Source of the DNA: Streptomyces vinaceus
GTDB taxonomy: Bacteria; Actinomycetota; Actinomycetes; Streptomycetales; Streptomycetaceae
NCBI RefSeq assembly: GCF_008704935.1
Contig: NZ_CP023692.1
Span: 4,454,001-4,518,000, forward strand
Direction: 5' to 3'
Length of the DNA stretch: 64,000 bases
The notes beneath the pieces were generated by a model. It saw only the letters and a program-made list of their open reading frames with translations. It was not told where the DNA came from and did no database searches. Of the stretch, positions 50,579-59,572 are shown piece by piece. Every line of letters starts with the position of its first letter. The stretch's first letter is position 1. A program made the position numbers and the translations under genes.

Positions 50579-52108
50579 TCAGCGCACGTCGCCCATGAGC
50601 GTCTTGACCTTCTTGCGGTACATGAACACCGCGGCCGCGGCCAGGACGGCCAGGGTGGCCTCGATGGCCACCGCGGAGGTGCCGTTGAGGTCGATGCCGA
50701 AGACGGCCGGGTCGGACAGCAGGCTGGTGATGGAGTCGCCCGCGGTGACCGCGAGGAACCACACGCCCATCATCTGCGAGGCGTACTTGGCCGGTGCCAT
50801 CTTCGTGGTGACCGACAGGCCGACCGGGGAGAGGCAGAGCTCGCCGACGGTCTGGATCAGGTAGATGCCGACGAGCCACATCGGGCTCACCGCCTGGCCG
50901 TTCGCGGCCAGACCGATCGGGACCAGGAAGAAGAAGAACGACACGCCGACGAAGAACAGGCCCGCGGCGAACTTGCCGACCGTGGACGGCTCGCTGCCCT
51001 TGCGGTTCAGCCACACCCAGATCCAGGCGAAGACCGGGGCCAGGGCCATGATGAAGACCGGGTTCAGGGACTGGTACCAGGACGAGGGGAACTCGAAGCC
51101 GAGCAGCGCCCCGGAGGCCTTGGTCTCACCGAAGGACTGGACGGTCGAGGCACCCTGGTCGTAGATCATCCAGAAGACGGCCGCGGCGACGAAGAACCAG
51201 ATGTAGCCGGTCATCTTCGACTGCTCGTCGCGGTTGAGGTCCTTGTCCCGCTTGATGCGGATCAGCACGCCGGCCGGAACGATCAGACCGATCAGGGTCA
51301 GCGGGATGGTCGCCCACGCCTTGGTGAACATGCCGGACATGCCCACGGCGGTGTAGAACACCGCGACGGCGGCGAGCACGGCGACGATCTTGCGGATCCA
51401 GGAGGTGCGCTCCTCGGCCGACAGCGGCTTCGGGACGACCGAGCTGACCGGGTTCAGGTTTTTGGTGCCCAGCAGGAAGGCGACGAGGCCGATGCCCATG
51501 CCGACCGCGGCGAGCGCGAAGCCGAGGTGCCAGTTGACCTTCTGGCCGACGGTGCCGATGATCAGCGGCGCGAAGAAGGCACCGGCGTTGATGCCCATGT
51601 AGAAGATGGTGAAGCCGCCGTCACGACGCGGGTCGTTCGCGTCCTTGTACAGCTGGCCGACCATCGTGGAGATGTTGGCCTTGAGCAGACCCGAGCCGAG
51701 GGCCACGAGGGCCAGGCCGACGAAGAACGTCGCGCCGCCCGGCAGGGCGAGGATGATGTGACCGGACATGATCGTCACGGCCGCGATCGTCACCGTCTTG
51801 CGGGGGCCCCAGACGCGGTCGCCGAGCCATCCGCCGGGCAGCGCGAGCAGGTAGACCATGGAGACGTAGATGGAGAACACGGTGATCGCCGTGCCCTCGT
51901 CCATCCCGATGCCGCCGGCCAGGCTGCCCTTCTTGGCATCCGGGCCACCGGAGAGCAGGTAGACGAGGAGGAGGGCCTTCATGCCGTAGAAGCTGAACCG
52001 CTCCCACATCTCGGTCATGAAGAGAGTGGCCAGGCCACGGGGGTGTCCGAAGAAGGTCTTCTCGTCGGCAGGAGTCGCCGCCGGATCCTTCGTCAGGCTG
52101 GAAGCCAT
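50579..52108 (-). CDS. POT/PTR family proton-coupled oligopeptide transporter
   Basis: 509 residues with about 14 membrane helices. Family features: FFGHPRGLATLFMTEMWERFSFYGMKALLLVYLL (E-R-F-S-[FY]-Y-G signature of the PTR family), GGWLGDRVWGPRK, and FTIFYMGINAGAFFAPL. Imports di- and tripeptides with protons. ATG 52108, with AAGGAT upstream, is chosen because the longer frame to 52309 is a low-complexity extension. It is divergent from a response regulator. Confidence 0.95.
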   Translation of the reverse strand: MASSLTKDPAATPADEKTFFGHPRGLATLFMTEMWERFSFYGMKALLLVYLLSGGPDAKKGSLAGGIGMDEGTAITVFSIYVSMVYLLALPGGWLGDRVWGPRKTVTIAAVTIMSGHIILALPGGATFFVGLALVALGSGLLKANISTMVGQLYKDANDPRRDGGFTIFYMGINAGAFFAPLIIGTVGQKVNWHLGFALAAVGMGIGLVAFLLGTKNLNPVSSVVPKPLSAEERTSWIRKIVAVLAAVAVFYTAVGMSGMFTKAWATIPLTLIGLIVPAGVLIRIKRDKDLNRDEQSKMTGYIWFFVAAAVFWMIYDQGASTVQSFGETKASGALLGFEFPSSWYQSLNPVFIMALAPVFAWIWVWLNRKGSEPSTVGKFAAGLFFVGVSFFFFLVPIGLAANGQAVSPMWLVGIYLIQTVGELCLSPVGLSVTTKMAPAKYASQMMGVWFLAVTAGDSITSLLSDPAVFGIDLNGTSAVAIEATLAVLAAAAVFMYRKKVKTLMGDVR

Positions 52109-52582
52109 GGTCGATCCTTGCTTGCTCGGGACGCTTCGCTTCGTGAGCGGAACAGCGCCCGGTGGGGGGTGGCCGGCACCGGCGACGGGTGTCCCACCCC
52201 ACGCCCAGGGGTCTGCCCCCGTCCTTGAGGAGGGGGGCAGGGAACATCCGTAACCGGGATCCACGCCCCGTCGCGCACCTTCGCGCGAGGGGCCCGGCCC
52301 ACAGGTCATTCACTGTCATCTGGGCCGGTTGAAACCGACCAGAGCAGAATTTGAGGTCCTCGGCTCGCTTTTCGGCACAAAGGTCCCCTGGGTAGTGCAT
52401 CAGGCGTCTCGCCACCATACGACAGGACACTGCGGCATATGGAAGGACTTGAGATATGGATCACAGGATTCCGGGGAACCGTTTGATCGTATTCGAAGGC
52501 CGTTAGTAGTTCATGAGCCCAGATCGGAAGGGGTCCCCGGGCACGCCCCTGCGCACACCCGCCGCGGACTACCATCACCCAC
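52109..52582. other. 474-base gap, divergent promoters
   Basis: No gene is supported. The left part is the leader of the POT transporter. The right part is AT-richer; TTGATC (52483-52488) and AGTAGT (52505-52510) form a weak promoter candidate for the response regulator. An imperfect GGCCC/GGGCC repeat lies near 52290-52325. Confidence 0.45.
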
Positions 52583-53260
52583 ATGACGCGTGTACTGCTC
52601 GCCGAGGACGACGCTTCCATCTCGGAGCCCCTGGCCCGCGCCCTGCGCCGGGAGGGGTACGAGGTCGAGGTCCGCGAGGACGGCCCCACGGCCCTGGACG
52701 CGGGACTTCAGGGCGGCGTCGACCTCGTCGTCCTGGATCTGGGCCTGCCGGGCATGGACGGCCTCGAAGTCGCCCGCCGGCTGCGCGCCGAGGGCCACGG
52801 CTTCCCCATCCTCGTACTCACCGCCCGCGCGGACGAGGTCGACACGGTCGTCGGCCTGGACGCCGGCGCCGACGACTACGTGACCAAGCCCTTCCGCCTC
52901 GCCGAACTGCTGGCCCGGGTCCGGGCCCTGCTGCGGCGCGGGGCCAACGAGGCCACCCAGGCCCCCGCGACCCACGGCGTGCGGATCGACGTCGAGTCGC
53001 ACCGCGCGTGGATGGGCGAGGAGGAGCTCCAGCTCACGGCCAAGGAGTTCGACCTGCTGCGGGTCCTGGTCCGCGACGCCGGCCGGGTCGTCACCCGCGA
53101 CCAGCTGATGCGCGAGGTCTGGGACACCACCTGGTGGTCCTCCACCAAGACCCTGGACATGCACATCTCCTGGCTGCGCAAGAAGCTCGGCGACGACGCC
53201 GCCAACCCGCGCTACATCGCCACGGTCCGCGGGGTCGGCTTCCGCTTCGAGAAGAGCTGA
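52583..53260 (+). CDS. OmpR-family response regulator
   Basis: 225 residues. Receiver domain with acidic pocket (AEDDASISEP), phospho-acceptor Asp near residue 52 (VVLDLGLPGMDG), conserved Thr and Lys (LTARA, TKPFR), and a C-terminal winged helix (LTAKEFDLLRVLVRDAGRVVTRDQLMREVWDTTWWSSTKTLDMHISWLRKKLG). It is followed 16 bases later by its sensor kinase. The target genes are not evident. ATG 52583. Confidence 0.96.
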   Translation: MTRVLLAEDDASISEPLARALRREGYEVEVREDGPTALDAGLQGGVDLVVLDLGLPGMDGLEVARRLRAEGHGFPILVLTARADEVDTVVGLDAGADDYVTKPFRLAELLARVRALLRRGANEATQAPATHGVRIDVESHRAWMGEEELQLTAKEFDLLRVLVRDAGRVVTRDQLMREVWDTTWWSSTKTLDMHISWLRKKLGDDAANPRYIATVRGVGFRFEKS

Positions 53261-53276
53261 GCGGCCTCCCGGGACC

Positions 53277-54542
53277 ATGCGCCGCCGCCTGATCAACTCC
53301 ACGCTCGCCGTGGTGCTCGTCGTCATCGCCGTGTTCGGGGTCTCCCTGGTGATCGTGGAGACCCGGACGATCACCAGCAGCGCCCAGGACCGCATCGAGT
53401 CCGAGGCGCTGCGGCTGGTCGGCATGGTCGAGTCGAGCGTCCTGGAGCGCAAGCCCATCGACGCCCACGCCCTCGCCGAACAGCTCGACATGGGCGGGTA
53501 CGCCCGCATCACCGTCCCCGGGCAGCCGCCCGTGGAGGTCGGCGACAAGATCCCCGACAGCGTCATCCGCGGCACCGCCAAGGGCGAGCAGGGCGAGACC
53601 GTCGTCGTCGAGGAGTCCCGCTCCACGGTGACCCGGGAGGTCGGGCGGACCCTGGCCGTGGTCGGAGCGGTGGCGCTGCTCGCCGTCGTGGCGGCCGTAC
53701 TGCTCGCCGTACGGCAGGCCAACCGGCTGGCCTCGCCGCTCACGGACCTGGCCGAGACGGCCGAGCGGCTGGGGTCGGGCGACCCGCGGCCGCGGCACAA
53801 GCGGTACGGGGTCCCCGAGCTGGACCGGGTCGCGGACGTACTGGACTCCAGCGCGGAGCGGATCGCGCGGATGCTGACCGCCGAGCGGCGGCTGGCCGCG
53901 GACGCCTCCCACCAGCTGCGCACCCCGCTCACGGCCCTGTCGATGCGGCTGGAGGAGATCACGGTCACCGACGACCTGGAGACCGTACGGGAAGAGGCGA
54001 CGATCGCCCTGACCCAGGTGGAGCGGCTCACGGACGTGGTCGAGCGGCTGCTGACGAACTCGCGGGACCCGCGGACGGGCTCGGCGGTCCCCTTCGACCT
54101 GGACGAGGTCGTCAAACAGCAGGTGGAGGAGTGGCGGCCCGCCTACCGCAGCGCCGGGCGGGCCATCGTGCGCTCCGGGAAGACGGGCATGCGGGCCGTC
54201 GGCACCCCGGGCGCGGTCTCGCAGGTGCTGGCGACGCTCGTGGAGAACGCGCTGATGCACGGCGGCGGCACCGTCGCGCTGCGTACCCGGGTGATCGGTA
54301 ACCAGGCGGTGCTGGAGGTCACGGACGAGGGGCCGGGGGTCCCGCCGGACCTGGGCAACCGGATCTTCGAGCGGGCGATCAGCGGGCGCAATTCCACCGG
54401 GATCGGCCTGGCGGTGGCCCGGGACCTCGCGGAGGCCGACGGGGGGCGCCTGGAGCTGCTGCAGACGCAGCCGCCCGTGTTCGCGCTGTTCCTGAGCCGG
54501 ACGGCCCCGGAGCGGCCGGCGCCGGAGCAGACGGTGCGCTGA
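53277..54542 (+). CDS. Sensor histidine kinase
   Basis: 421 residues. Two membrane helices (LAVVLVVIAVFGVSLVIV near 10-27, and LAVVGAVALLAVVAAVLLAV near 124-143) frame a small external sensor of about 95 residues. A HAMP segment, HisKA box with the phospho-His near residue 212 (ADASHQLRTPLTALSMRLEE), and HATPase (LVENALMHGGG, DEGPGVPP, GIGLAVARDLAEADGG) follow. The external part is short, so it may sense the envelope or a small ligand. Co-transcribed with the regulator upstream and convergent with the GtrA gene. Confidence 0.96.
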   Translation: MRRRLINSTLAVVLVVIAVFGVSLVIVETRTITSSAQDRIESEALRLVGMVESSVLERKPIDAHALAEQLDMGGYARITVPGQPPVEVGDKIPDSVIRGTAKGEQGETVVVEESRSTVTREVGRTLAVVGAVALLAVVAAVLLAVRQANRLASPLTDLAETAERLGSGDPRPRHKRYGVPELDRVADVLDSSAERIARMLTAERRLAADASHQLRTPLTALSMRLEEITVTDDLETVREEATIALTQVERLTDVVERLLTNSRDPRTGSAVPFDLDEVVKQQVEEWRPAYRSAGRAIVRSGKTGMRAVGTPGAVSQVLATLVENALMHGGGTVALRTRVIGNQAVLEVTDEGPGVPPDLGNRIFERAISGRNSTGIGLAVARDLAEADGGRLELLQTQPPVFALFLSRTAPERPAPEQTVR

Positions 54543-54588
54543 GCGGGCCGGCGCGCGAGTCACGCGCAGGTGGCGCGCGGGCGATGCG

Positions 54589-55134
54589 CTACTTGGCGGC
54601 GTGCTCGGGGGCCCGGGTGGTGCCGGTCGTGCCGGCGGCGTCGCCGCGCGGCGAGGAGACCACGGCCGCGACCTCGACGGGCTCCGGCCGCGGCTCCGGC
54701 AGGGCCTTGAAGACCCAGGTCCGGTACGACCAGAAGCGGAAGACGGTGGCGGTGCCGATGCCGATGAACTTGAACACGTTCGTGGCGAGCGGGCCGTCCC
54801 AGCCGAACCCGTAGGTGGCGGTGTACAGCACGCCGTTCTCGATCACCAGGCCGATCACGCTGAAGGCCACGAACAGCGGCAGCTCGCGGGAGCCGCCGGC
54901 GCGGGCGCGGTCACGGTAGGTGAAGTACCGGAAGCCCAGGTAGTTCGTGATGATGGCCACGACGGTGGCTATGACGCTGGCCCGGACCACCTGGAGGTCG
55001 GTGGTGTGGCGGATCAGGTTGAAGACTCCGAGGTTGACGAGCACACCGACGCCGCCGACGGCCCCGAACTTCGCGACCTCGCGGGCGAGGCCCCGTACGC
55101 GTTCGAGCGCGGAACCCTGCTGCGGCGTGCTCAT
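54589..55134 (-). CDS. GtrA-family membrane protein
   Basis: 181 residues with four membrane helices (FGAVGGVGVLVNLGVFNLI, ASVIATVVAIITNYLGFRYFTY, LFVAFSVIGLVIENGVLYTA, FIGIGTATVFRFWSYRTWVF), the standard GtrA layout, and a Pro/Ala-rich tail. GtrA proteins are thought to flip undecaprenyl-linked sugars for wall polysaccharide decoration. ATG 55134 (STPQQGS) is preferred to GTG 55158. It is divergent from purK. Confidence 0.93.
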   Translation of the reverse strand: MSTPQQGSALERVRGLAREVAKFGAVGGVGVLVNLGVFNLIRHTTDLQVVRASVIATVVAIITNYLGFRYFTYRDRARAGGSRELPLFVAFSVIGLVIENGVLYTATYGFGWDGPLATNVFKFIGIGTATVFRFWSYRTWVFKALPEPRPEPVEVAAVVSSPRGDAAGTTGTTRAPEHAAK

Positions 55135-55368
55135 GTGATGGATCAGTCCTGTCGTCACCGCCCCGCTCGGGGGCGTCCGTGGAGGCGTCTGCCGCCTTCG
55201 GTCAACCCGCCCATGCTAAGTGTCGCCCCGCAGGCCCGTCTGTGCCTTCGCACACCGTGCGACGCACGGCACACGGCACGGCACACGGGGCGCGAATGCT
55301 ACGCGCGTCGACCAGAACGGGCCAGGGTCACGTCCGGATGGCGGAATACCGGCGGATACCCTGGAGAG

Positions 55369-56508
55369 GTGACGTTCCCGGTAGTCGGCATGGTCGGCGG
55401 CGGTCAGCTCGCCCGCATGACCCACGAGGCGGGCATCCCCCTCGGCATCAGATTCAAGCTCCTCAGTGACACCCCGCAGGACTCGGCGGCCCAGGTCGTG
55501 AGCGATGTCGTCATCGGCGACTATCGCGACCTGGAGACGTTGCGCGCCTTCGCGCGCGGCTGCGACGTGATCACCTTCGACCACGAGCACGTGCCCATCG
55601 AGCACCTGCGGGCCCTGGAAGCGGACGGCATCGCCGTCCGCCCGGGGCCCGACGCGTTGATGCACGCCGCCGACAAGGGGGTGATGCGCGCGAAGCTCGA
55701 CGAGATCGGCGCCCCGAGCCCCCGCCACCGGATCGTCAGCGATCCGGCGGACGCGGCGGCCTTCGCGGCCGAGGTGGGCGGCTTCCCGGTCATCCTCAAG
55801 ACCGTGCGCGGCGGCTACGACGGCAAGGGCGTGTGGTTCGTCCGCACTCCCGAGGACGCCGAGGCCCCGTTCAAGGCGGGCGTGCCGGTCCTCGCGGAGG
55901 AGAAGGTCGACTTCGCCCGCGAGCTCGCGGCCAACATCGTCCGCTCCCCGCACGGCCAGGCGGTGGCCTATCCGGTGGTCGAGTCCATCCAGGTCGACGG
56001 CGTGTGCGACACGGTGATCGCCCCCGCCCCGAACCTCTCCGAGGCCCTCGCGGGCGAGGCCCAGGCCCTCGCCCTGCGCATCGCCAAGGAGCTGGGCGTG
56101 ACCGGCCACCTGGCCGTGGAGCTGTTCGAGACCACGGACGGCCGGATCCTCGTCAACGAGCTGGCGATGCGCCCCCACAACAGCGGTCACTGGACCCAGG
56201 ACGGCGCGATCACCTCCCAGTTCGCCAACCACGTACGGGCGGTCCTGGACCTCCCCCTGGGCGACCCGCGCCCGCGGGCCCGCTGGACGGTCATGGCGAA
56301 CGTGCTCGGCGGGGACTACCCCGACATGTACGCGGCGTACCTGCACTGCATGGCCCACGACCCGCAGCTCAAGATCCACATGTACGGCAAGGACGTGAAG
56401 CACGGCCGCAAGGTCGGTCACGTCAACACCTACGGCGACGACCTGGACGATGTGCTGGAACGCGCACGCCACGCAGCCGGCTACCTCAGGGGAACGATCA
56501 CCGCATGA
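55369..56508 (+). CDS. purK: N5-carboxyaminoimidazole ribonucleotide synthase
   Basis: 379-residue ATP-grasp enzyme of purine synthesis. It carboxylates AIR with bicarbonate and ATP. N-terminal [44 protein letters not shown] (ATP), [23 protein letters not shown] 55369 lies eight bases after GATACC (-10-like) and has only a close GGAG, so translation may be leaderless. Its stop overlaps purE's start by four bases. Confidence 0.96.
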   Translation: MTFPVVGMVGGGQLARMTHEAGIPLGIRFKLLSDTPQDSAAQVVSDVVIGDYRDLETLRAFARGCDVITFDHEHVPIEHLRALEADGIAVRPGPDALMHAADKGVMRAKLDEIGAPSPRHRIVSDPADAAAFAAEVGGFPVILKTVRGGYDGKGVWFVRTPEDAEAPFKAGVPVLAEEKVDFARELAANIVRSPHGQAVAYPVVESIQVDGVCDTVIAPAPNLSEALAGEAQALALRIAKELGVTGHLAVELFETTDGRILVNELAMRPHNSGHWTQDGAITSQFANHVRAVLDLPLGDPRPRARWTVMANVLGGDYPDMYAAYLHCMAHDPQLKIHMYGKDVKHGRKVGHVNTYGDDLDDVLERARHAAGYLRGTITA

Positions 56509-57041
56509 GCACCTCCACCGCAGGTCCCGTCATCGGCATCGTCATGGGCTCGGACTCCGACTGGCCCGTCATGGAGGCCGCCGCCCAGGCCCTCGACGAG
56601 TTCGAGATCCCCTACGAGGTCGACGTGGTCTCGGCGCACCGGATGCCGCGCGAGATGGTCGCGTACGGGGAGCGGGCCGCCGGGCGCGGCCTCAAGGCGA
56701 TCATCGCGGGGGCCGGCGGCGCCGCCCACCTCCCCGGCATGCTCGCCTCCGTCACCCCGCTGCCGGTCATCGGCGTACCGGTGCCCCTGAAGTACCTCGA
56801 CGGCATGGACTCCCTGCTGTCGATCGTCCAGATGCCCGCCGGGGTTCCCGTCGCCACCGTCTCCGTCGCGGGAGCGCGCAACGCCGGGCTGCTGGCCGTA
56901 CGGATGCTGGCCGCCCACGACCCGGAGCTGCTCGCCCGCATGAAGGAGTTCCAGCAGGAGCTGAACGACCAGGCCACCGAGAAGGGCAAGCGGCTGCGGA
57001 CGAAGGTCGCGGGCGCCGACTCCTTCGGATTCGGCAAGTGA
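56505..57041 (+). CDS. purE: N5-carboxyaminoimidazole ribonucleotide mutase
   Basis: 178 residues. Moves the carboxyl from N5 to C4 of the imidazole ring. Class I PurE signature: [44 protein letters not shown], and [47 protein letters not shown] 56505 overlaps the purK stop (ATGA). GTG of the dipeptidase gene overlaps its own stop. Confidence 0.97.
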   Translation: MSTSTAGPVIGIVMGSDSDWPVMEAAAQALDEFEIPYEVDVVSAHRMPREMVAYGERAAGRGLKAIIAGAGGAAHLPGMLASVTPLPVIGVPVPLKYLDGMDSLLSIVQMPAGVPVATVSVAGARNAGLLAVRMLAAHDPELLARMKEFQQELNDQATEKGKRLRTKVAGADSFGFGK

Positions 57042-58216
57042 GCGCCGCGCAGCGCCTGGGCGAGGCGCGGGAGCTGCTCGCCGAGCACCCGGTCGTCGAC
57101 GGTCACAACGACCTGCCGTGGGCGCTGCGCCAGCAGGTGCGCTACGACCTGGCGCAGCGCGACCTCGCCGACGACCAGCGCGACCACCTGCACACCGACA
57201 TCCCGCGGCTGCGGGCCGGCGGCGTCGGCGCGCAGTTCTGGTCGGTGTACGTACGCTCCGACTACGCGGGCGACACGGCGGTCAGCGCCACCCTGGAGCA
57301 GATCGACGCCGTCGCCCAGCTGATCGACCGTTACCCGGCCGACCTGGTACGGGCGCTGACGGCCGACGACATGGAGGCGGCCCGGGCCGAGGGCCGGATC
57401 GCCTCGCTGATGGGCGCCGAGGGCGGCCACTCCATCAACAACTCGCTCGCCACGCTGCGCGCCCTGCACCGCCTGGGCGTGCGGTACATGACGCTCACGC
57501 ACAACGACACCATCGACTGGGCGGACTCGGCGACCGACGAGCCGCGCCACGGCGGTCTGAGCGACTTCGGCCGCGAGGTCGTCCGCGAGATGAACCGCAT
57601 CGGCATGCTCGTCGACCTCTCGCACGTCGCCGCGACCACGATGCGCGACGCGCTCGACGTCTCCGCCGCACCGGTGATCTTCTCGCACTCCTCCTCGCTG
57701 GCGGTCTGCGAGCACCCGCGCAACGTCCCGGACGACGTACTGGAGCGGCTGGCCGCCAACGGCGGCGTCGCGATGGCCACGTTCGTACCGAAGTTCATCC
57801 TCCCGGCAGCCGTCGAGTGGACCCTGGCCGCGGACGAGAACCTGCGCGCGCACGGCTTCCACCACCTCGACACCACCCCCGAGGCGATGGCCCTGCACCG
57901 GGCCTTCGAGGCCGGGCGCCCGCGCCCGGTGGCCACGGCCGCCACGGTCGCCGACCACCTGGACCACATGCGCGAGGTGGCCGGCGTCGACCACATCGGC
58001 ATCGGCGGCGACTACGACGGCACGGCCTTCACCCCCACCGGGCTGGACGACGTGGCGGGCTACCCGAACCTGATCGCGGAGCTGCTCGCGCGCGGCTGGT
58101 CGCGGGCCGACCTGGCCAAGCTGACCTGGTCCAACGCCGTACGGGCGCTGCGCGACGCGGAGGCGGTGGCGCGCGAGCTCTCGGCGTCCCGAGGCCCCTC
58201 CAACGCGGTGCTCTAG
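57038..58216 (+). CDS. M19 membrane-dipeptidase-family zinc dipeptidase
   Basis: 392 residues. All expected di-zinc ligands are visible: HxD in DGHNDLPW, Glu in MGAEGGHS, His in [10 protein letters not shown], His in FSHSSSLAV, and Asp in IGGDYDGT. Cleaves dipeptides, possibly D-amino acid containing ones; no signal peptide, so probably intracellular. GTG 57038 overlaps purE by four bases, linking it to the purine operon. A degenerate paralogue follows at 58366. Confidence 0.95.
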   Translation: MSAAQRLGEARELLAEHPVVDGHNDLPWALRQQVRYDLAQRDLADDQRDHLHTDIPRLRAGGVGAQFWSVYVRSDYAGDTAVSATLEQIDAVAQLIDRYPADLVRALTADDMEAARAEGRIASLMGAEGGHSINNSLATLRALHRLGVRYMTLTHNDTIDWADSATDEPRHGGLSDFGREVVREMNRIGMLVDLSHVAATTMRDALDVSAAPVIFSHSSSLAVCEHPRNVPDDVLERLAANGGVAMATFVPKFILPAAVEWTLAADENLRAHGFHHLDTTPEAMALHRAFEAGRPRPVATAATVADHLDHMREVAGVDHIGIGGDYDGTAFTPTGLDDVAGYPNLIAELLARGWSRADLAKLTWSNAVRALRDAEAVARELSASRGPSNAVL

Positions 58217-58242
58217 CGGCGGGGGCCCCACCGGCCGGGTCC

Positions 58243-58280
58243 GGCGTTCGGGTGTGACCCGCGGGCGACACCCGAACGCC
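58243..58280 (+). terminator. Hairpin after the dipeptidase gene
   Basis: Perfect 13-bp inverted repeat (58243-58255 and 58268-58280), 27 bases after the dipeptidase stop. Confidence 0.65.
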
Positions 58281-58365
58281 ACATCCGCCGGGCGGCCCGG
58301 CCGCCCCGCGTGTCACCGTGGCAGCATCTCTCTCCCTGCTGCCGCCGAGACCGGAGCCGAACGCC

Positions 58366-59478
58366 ATGGCCGACCTGCAGGATGAACCGCACACCGACTA
58401 CGCGGCGCCCACCGCGTACACCGCGTACACCGCCGACCCGGTCCCCGCGGGACCCGGCACCGCCGGTGCCGAGGACACGTCCGCCCCGGCGGCGGGCAGC
58501 GCCCTGGAGCGGGCCGTCGCGCTGCTGTCCGTACATCCCGTCACGGACGGGCACAACACCCTCGTCTGGACGCTGCGCCAGAGCCCGTACCACGACATCG
58601 ACACCCCCGACAGCGGTGTCGACACCGACATCCCGCGGCTGCGCGCCGGCGGGGTCGGCGCCCAGTTCTGGTCGCTGCTGCTGCCGCAGGAGGCCGCGGC
58701 CCCCGACCAGGTGCTGTCCGACACCCTCGACCAGATCGACGTCGCGCTGGCCCTGATGCGCCGCTACCCCGACGGCCTGTGCCTCGCGCTGACCGCCGAC
58801 GACATGGCCGACGCCCGCAACCGGGGCCGTATCGCCTCGTTCCTGGGCCCCGTCACCGGCCGTACGCTGACCGATTCGCTGGGCGCGCTGCGCGCCTTCC
58901 ACGCGCTGGGCGTACGGATCCTCGCGCCCGCGGGAGCGCCCTGGGCCCGGGACGAACTGACCCCCTTCGGCCACGAGGTGGTCAAGGAGATGAACCGCCT
59001 GTCGATGCTGGTGGACCTGACCGGCTGCACGCCGGAGGTGGCCTGTCAGCTCGCGGGGGCCTCCAAGGCCCCGGTGATCGTCTCGCACACCGCCGCGGCG
59101 GCGCTGAAGCCGCATCCGGGGAACGTCACGGACGAGGTGCTGCTGGCCCTGCGGGCCGCGCAGGGGCTGGCGATGGTCACGTTCGACGCGGCGCAGACCG
59201 GCGACTCCCTCCACGCGGTCGCCGACCACGTGGAACACGTACGGGCCGTGGCGGGCCCGGACTGCGTCGGTCTCGGAGCCACCTTCGGCACCGAGCCGGG
59301 CGTCCCCCGGCCGGCGGGCCTGACCGACCCCTCGGGCTATCCGCGGCTCGTCGCGGAACTGCTGGAGCGGGGCTGGTCGGAAACCGACCTGGCCCTGCTG
59401 ACCTGGGGCAACGCCCAGCGTGTGCTGCGCGACGCCGAGTTCACGGCCCGCGCCGCCCAGCACCGCAGACCGGCATGA
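58366..59478 (+). CDS. M19 dipeptidase-like protein lacking metal ligands (putative pseudoenzyme)
   Basis: 370 residues, clearly homologous to the neighbour at 57038: [79 protein letters not shown]. The zinc positions are changed: DGHNTL (Asp to Thr), LGPVTG (Glu to Val), DLTGCTP (His lost), VSHTAA (His kept), and GLGATFGT (Asp lost). Metal binding and peptidase activity are therefore unlikely. It has a longer, Ala/Thr-rich N-terminus. ATG 58366 with GGAG ten bases upstream; GTG 58318 is possible. It could be a regulator or binding protein derived by duplication. Confidence 0.88.
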   Translation: MADLQDEPHTDYAAPTAYTAYTADPVPAGPGTAGAEDTSAPAAGSALERAVALLSVHPVTDGHNTLVWTLRQSPYHDIDTPDSGVDTDIPRLRAGGVGAQFWSLLLPQEAAAPDQVLSDTLDQIDVALALMRRYPDGLCLALTADDMADARNRGRIASFLGPVTGRTLTDSLGALRAFHALGVRILAPAGAPWARDELTPFGHEVVKEMNRLSMLVDLTGCTPEVACQLAGASKAPVIVSHTAAAALKPHPGNVTDEVLLALRAAQGLAMVTFDAAQTGDSLHAVADHVEHVRAVAGPDCVGLGATFGTEPGVPRPAGLTDPSGYPRLVAELLERGWSETDLALLTWGNAQRVLRDAEFTARAAQHRRPA

Positions 59479-59484
59479 GCTCAG

Positions 59485-59562
59485 GCCCGGCCCGGAGCCC
59501 CGCTCGGAGCCCGGCCCGGAGCCCGGCCCGGAGCCCGGCTCGGAGCCCGGAGCCCCGCCCGG
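59485..59562. repeat. 12-bp CCCGGAGCCCGG tandem repeat
   Basis: About six to seven near copies of a 12-base GC unit between the converging stops of the dipeptidase-like gene (59478) and the dehydrogenase gene (59573). Low-complexity, slippage-prone. It may also form hairpins. Confidence 0.75.
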
Positions 59563-59572
59563 CATCCGGCGC

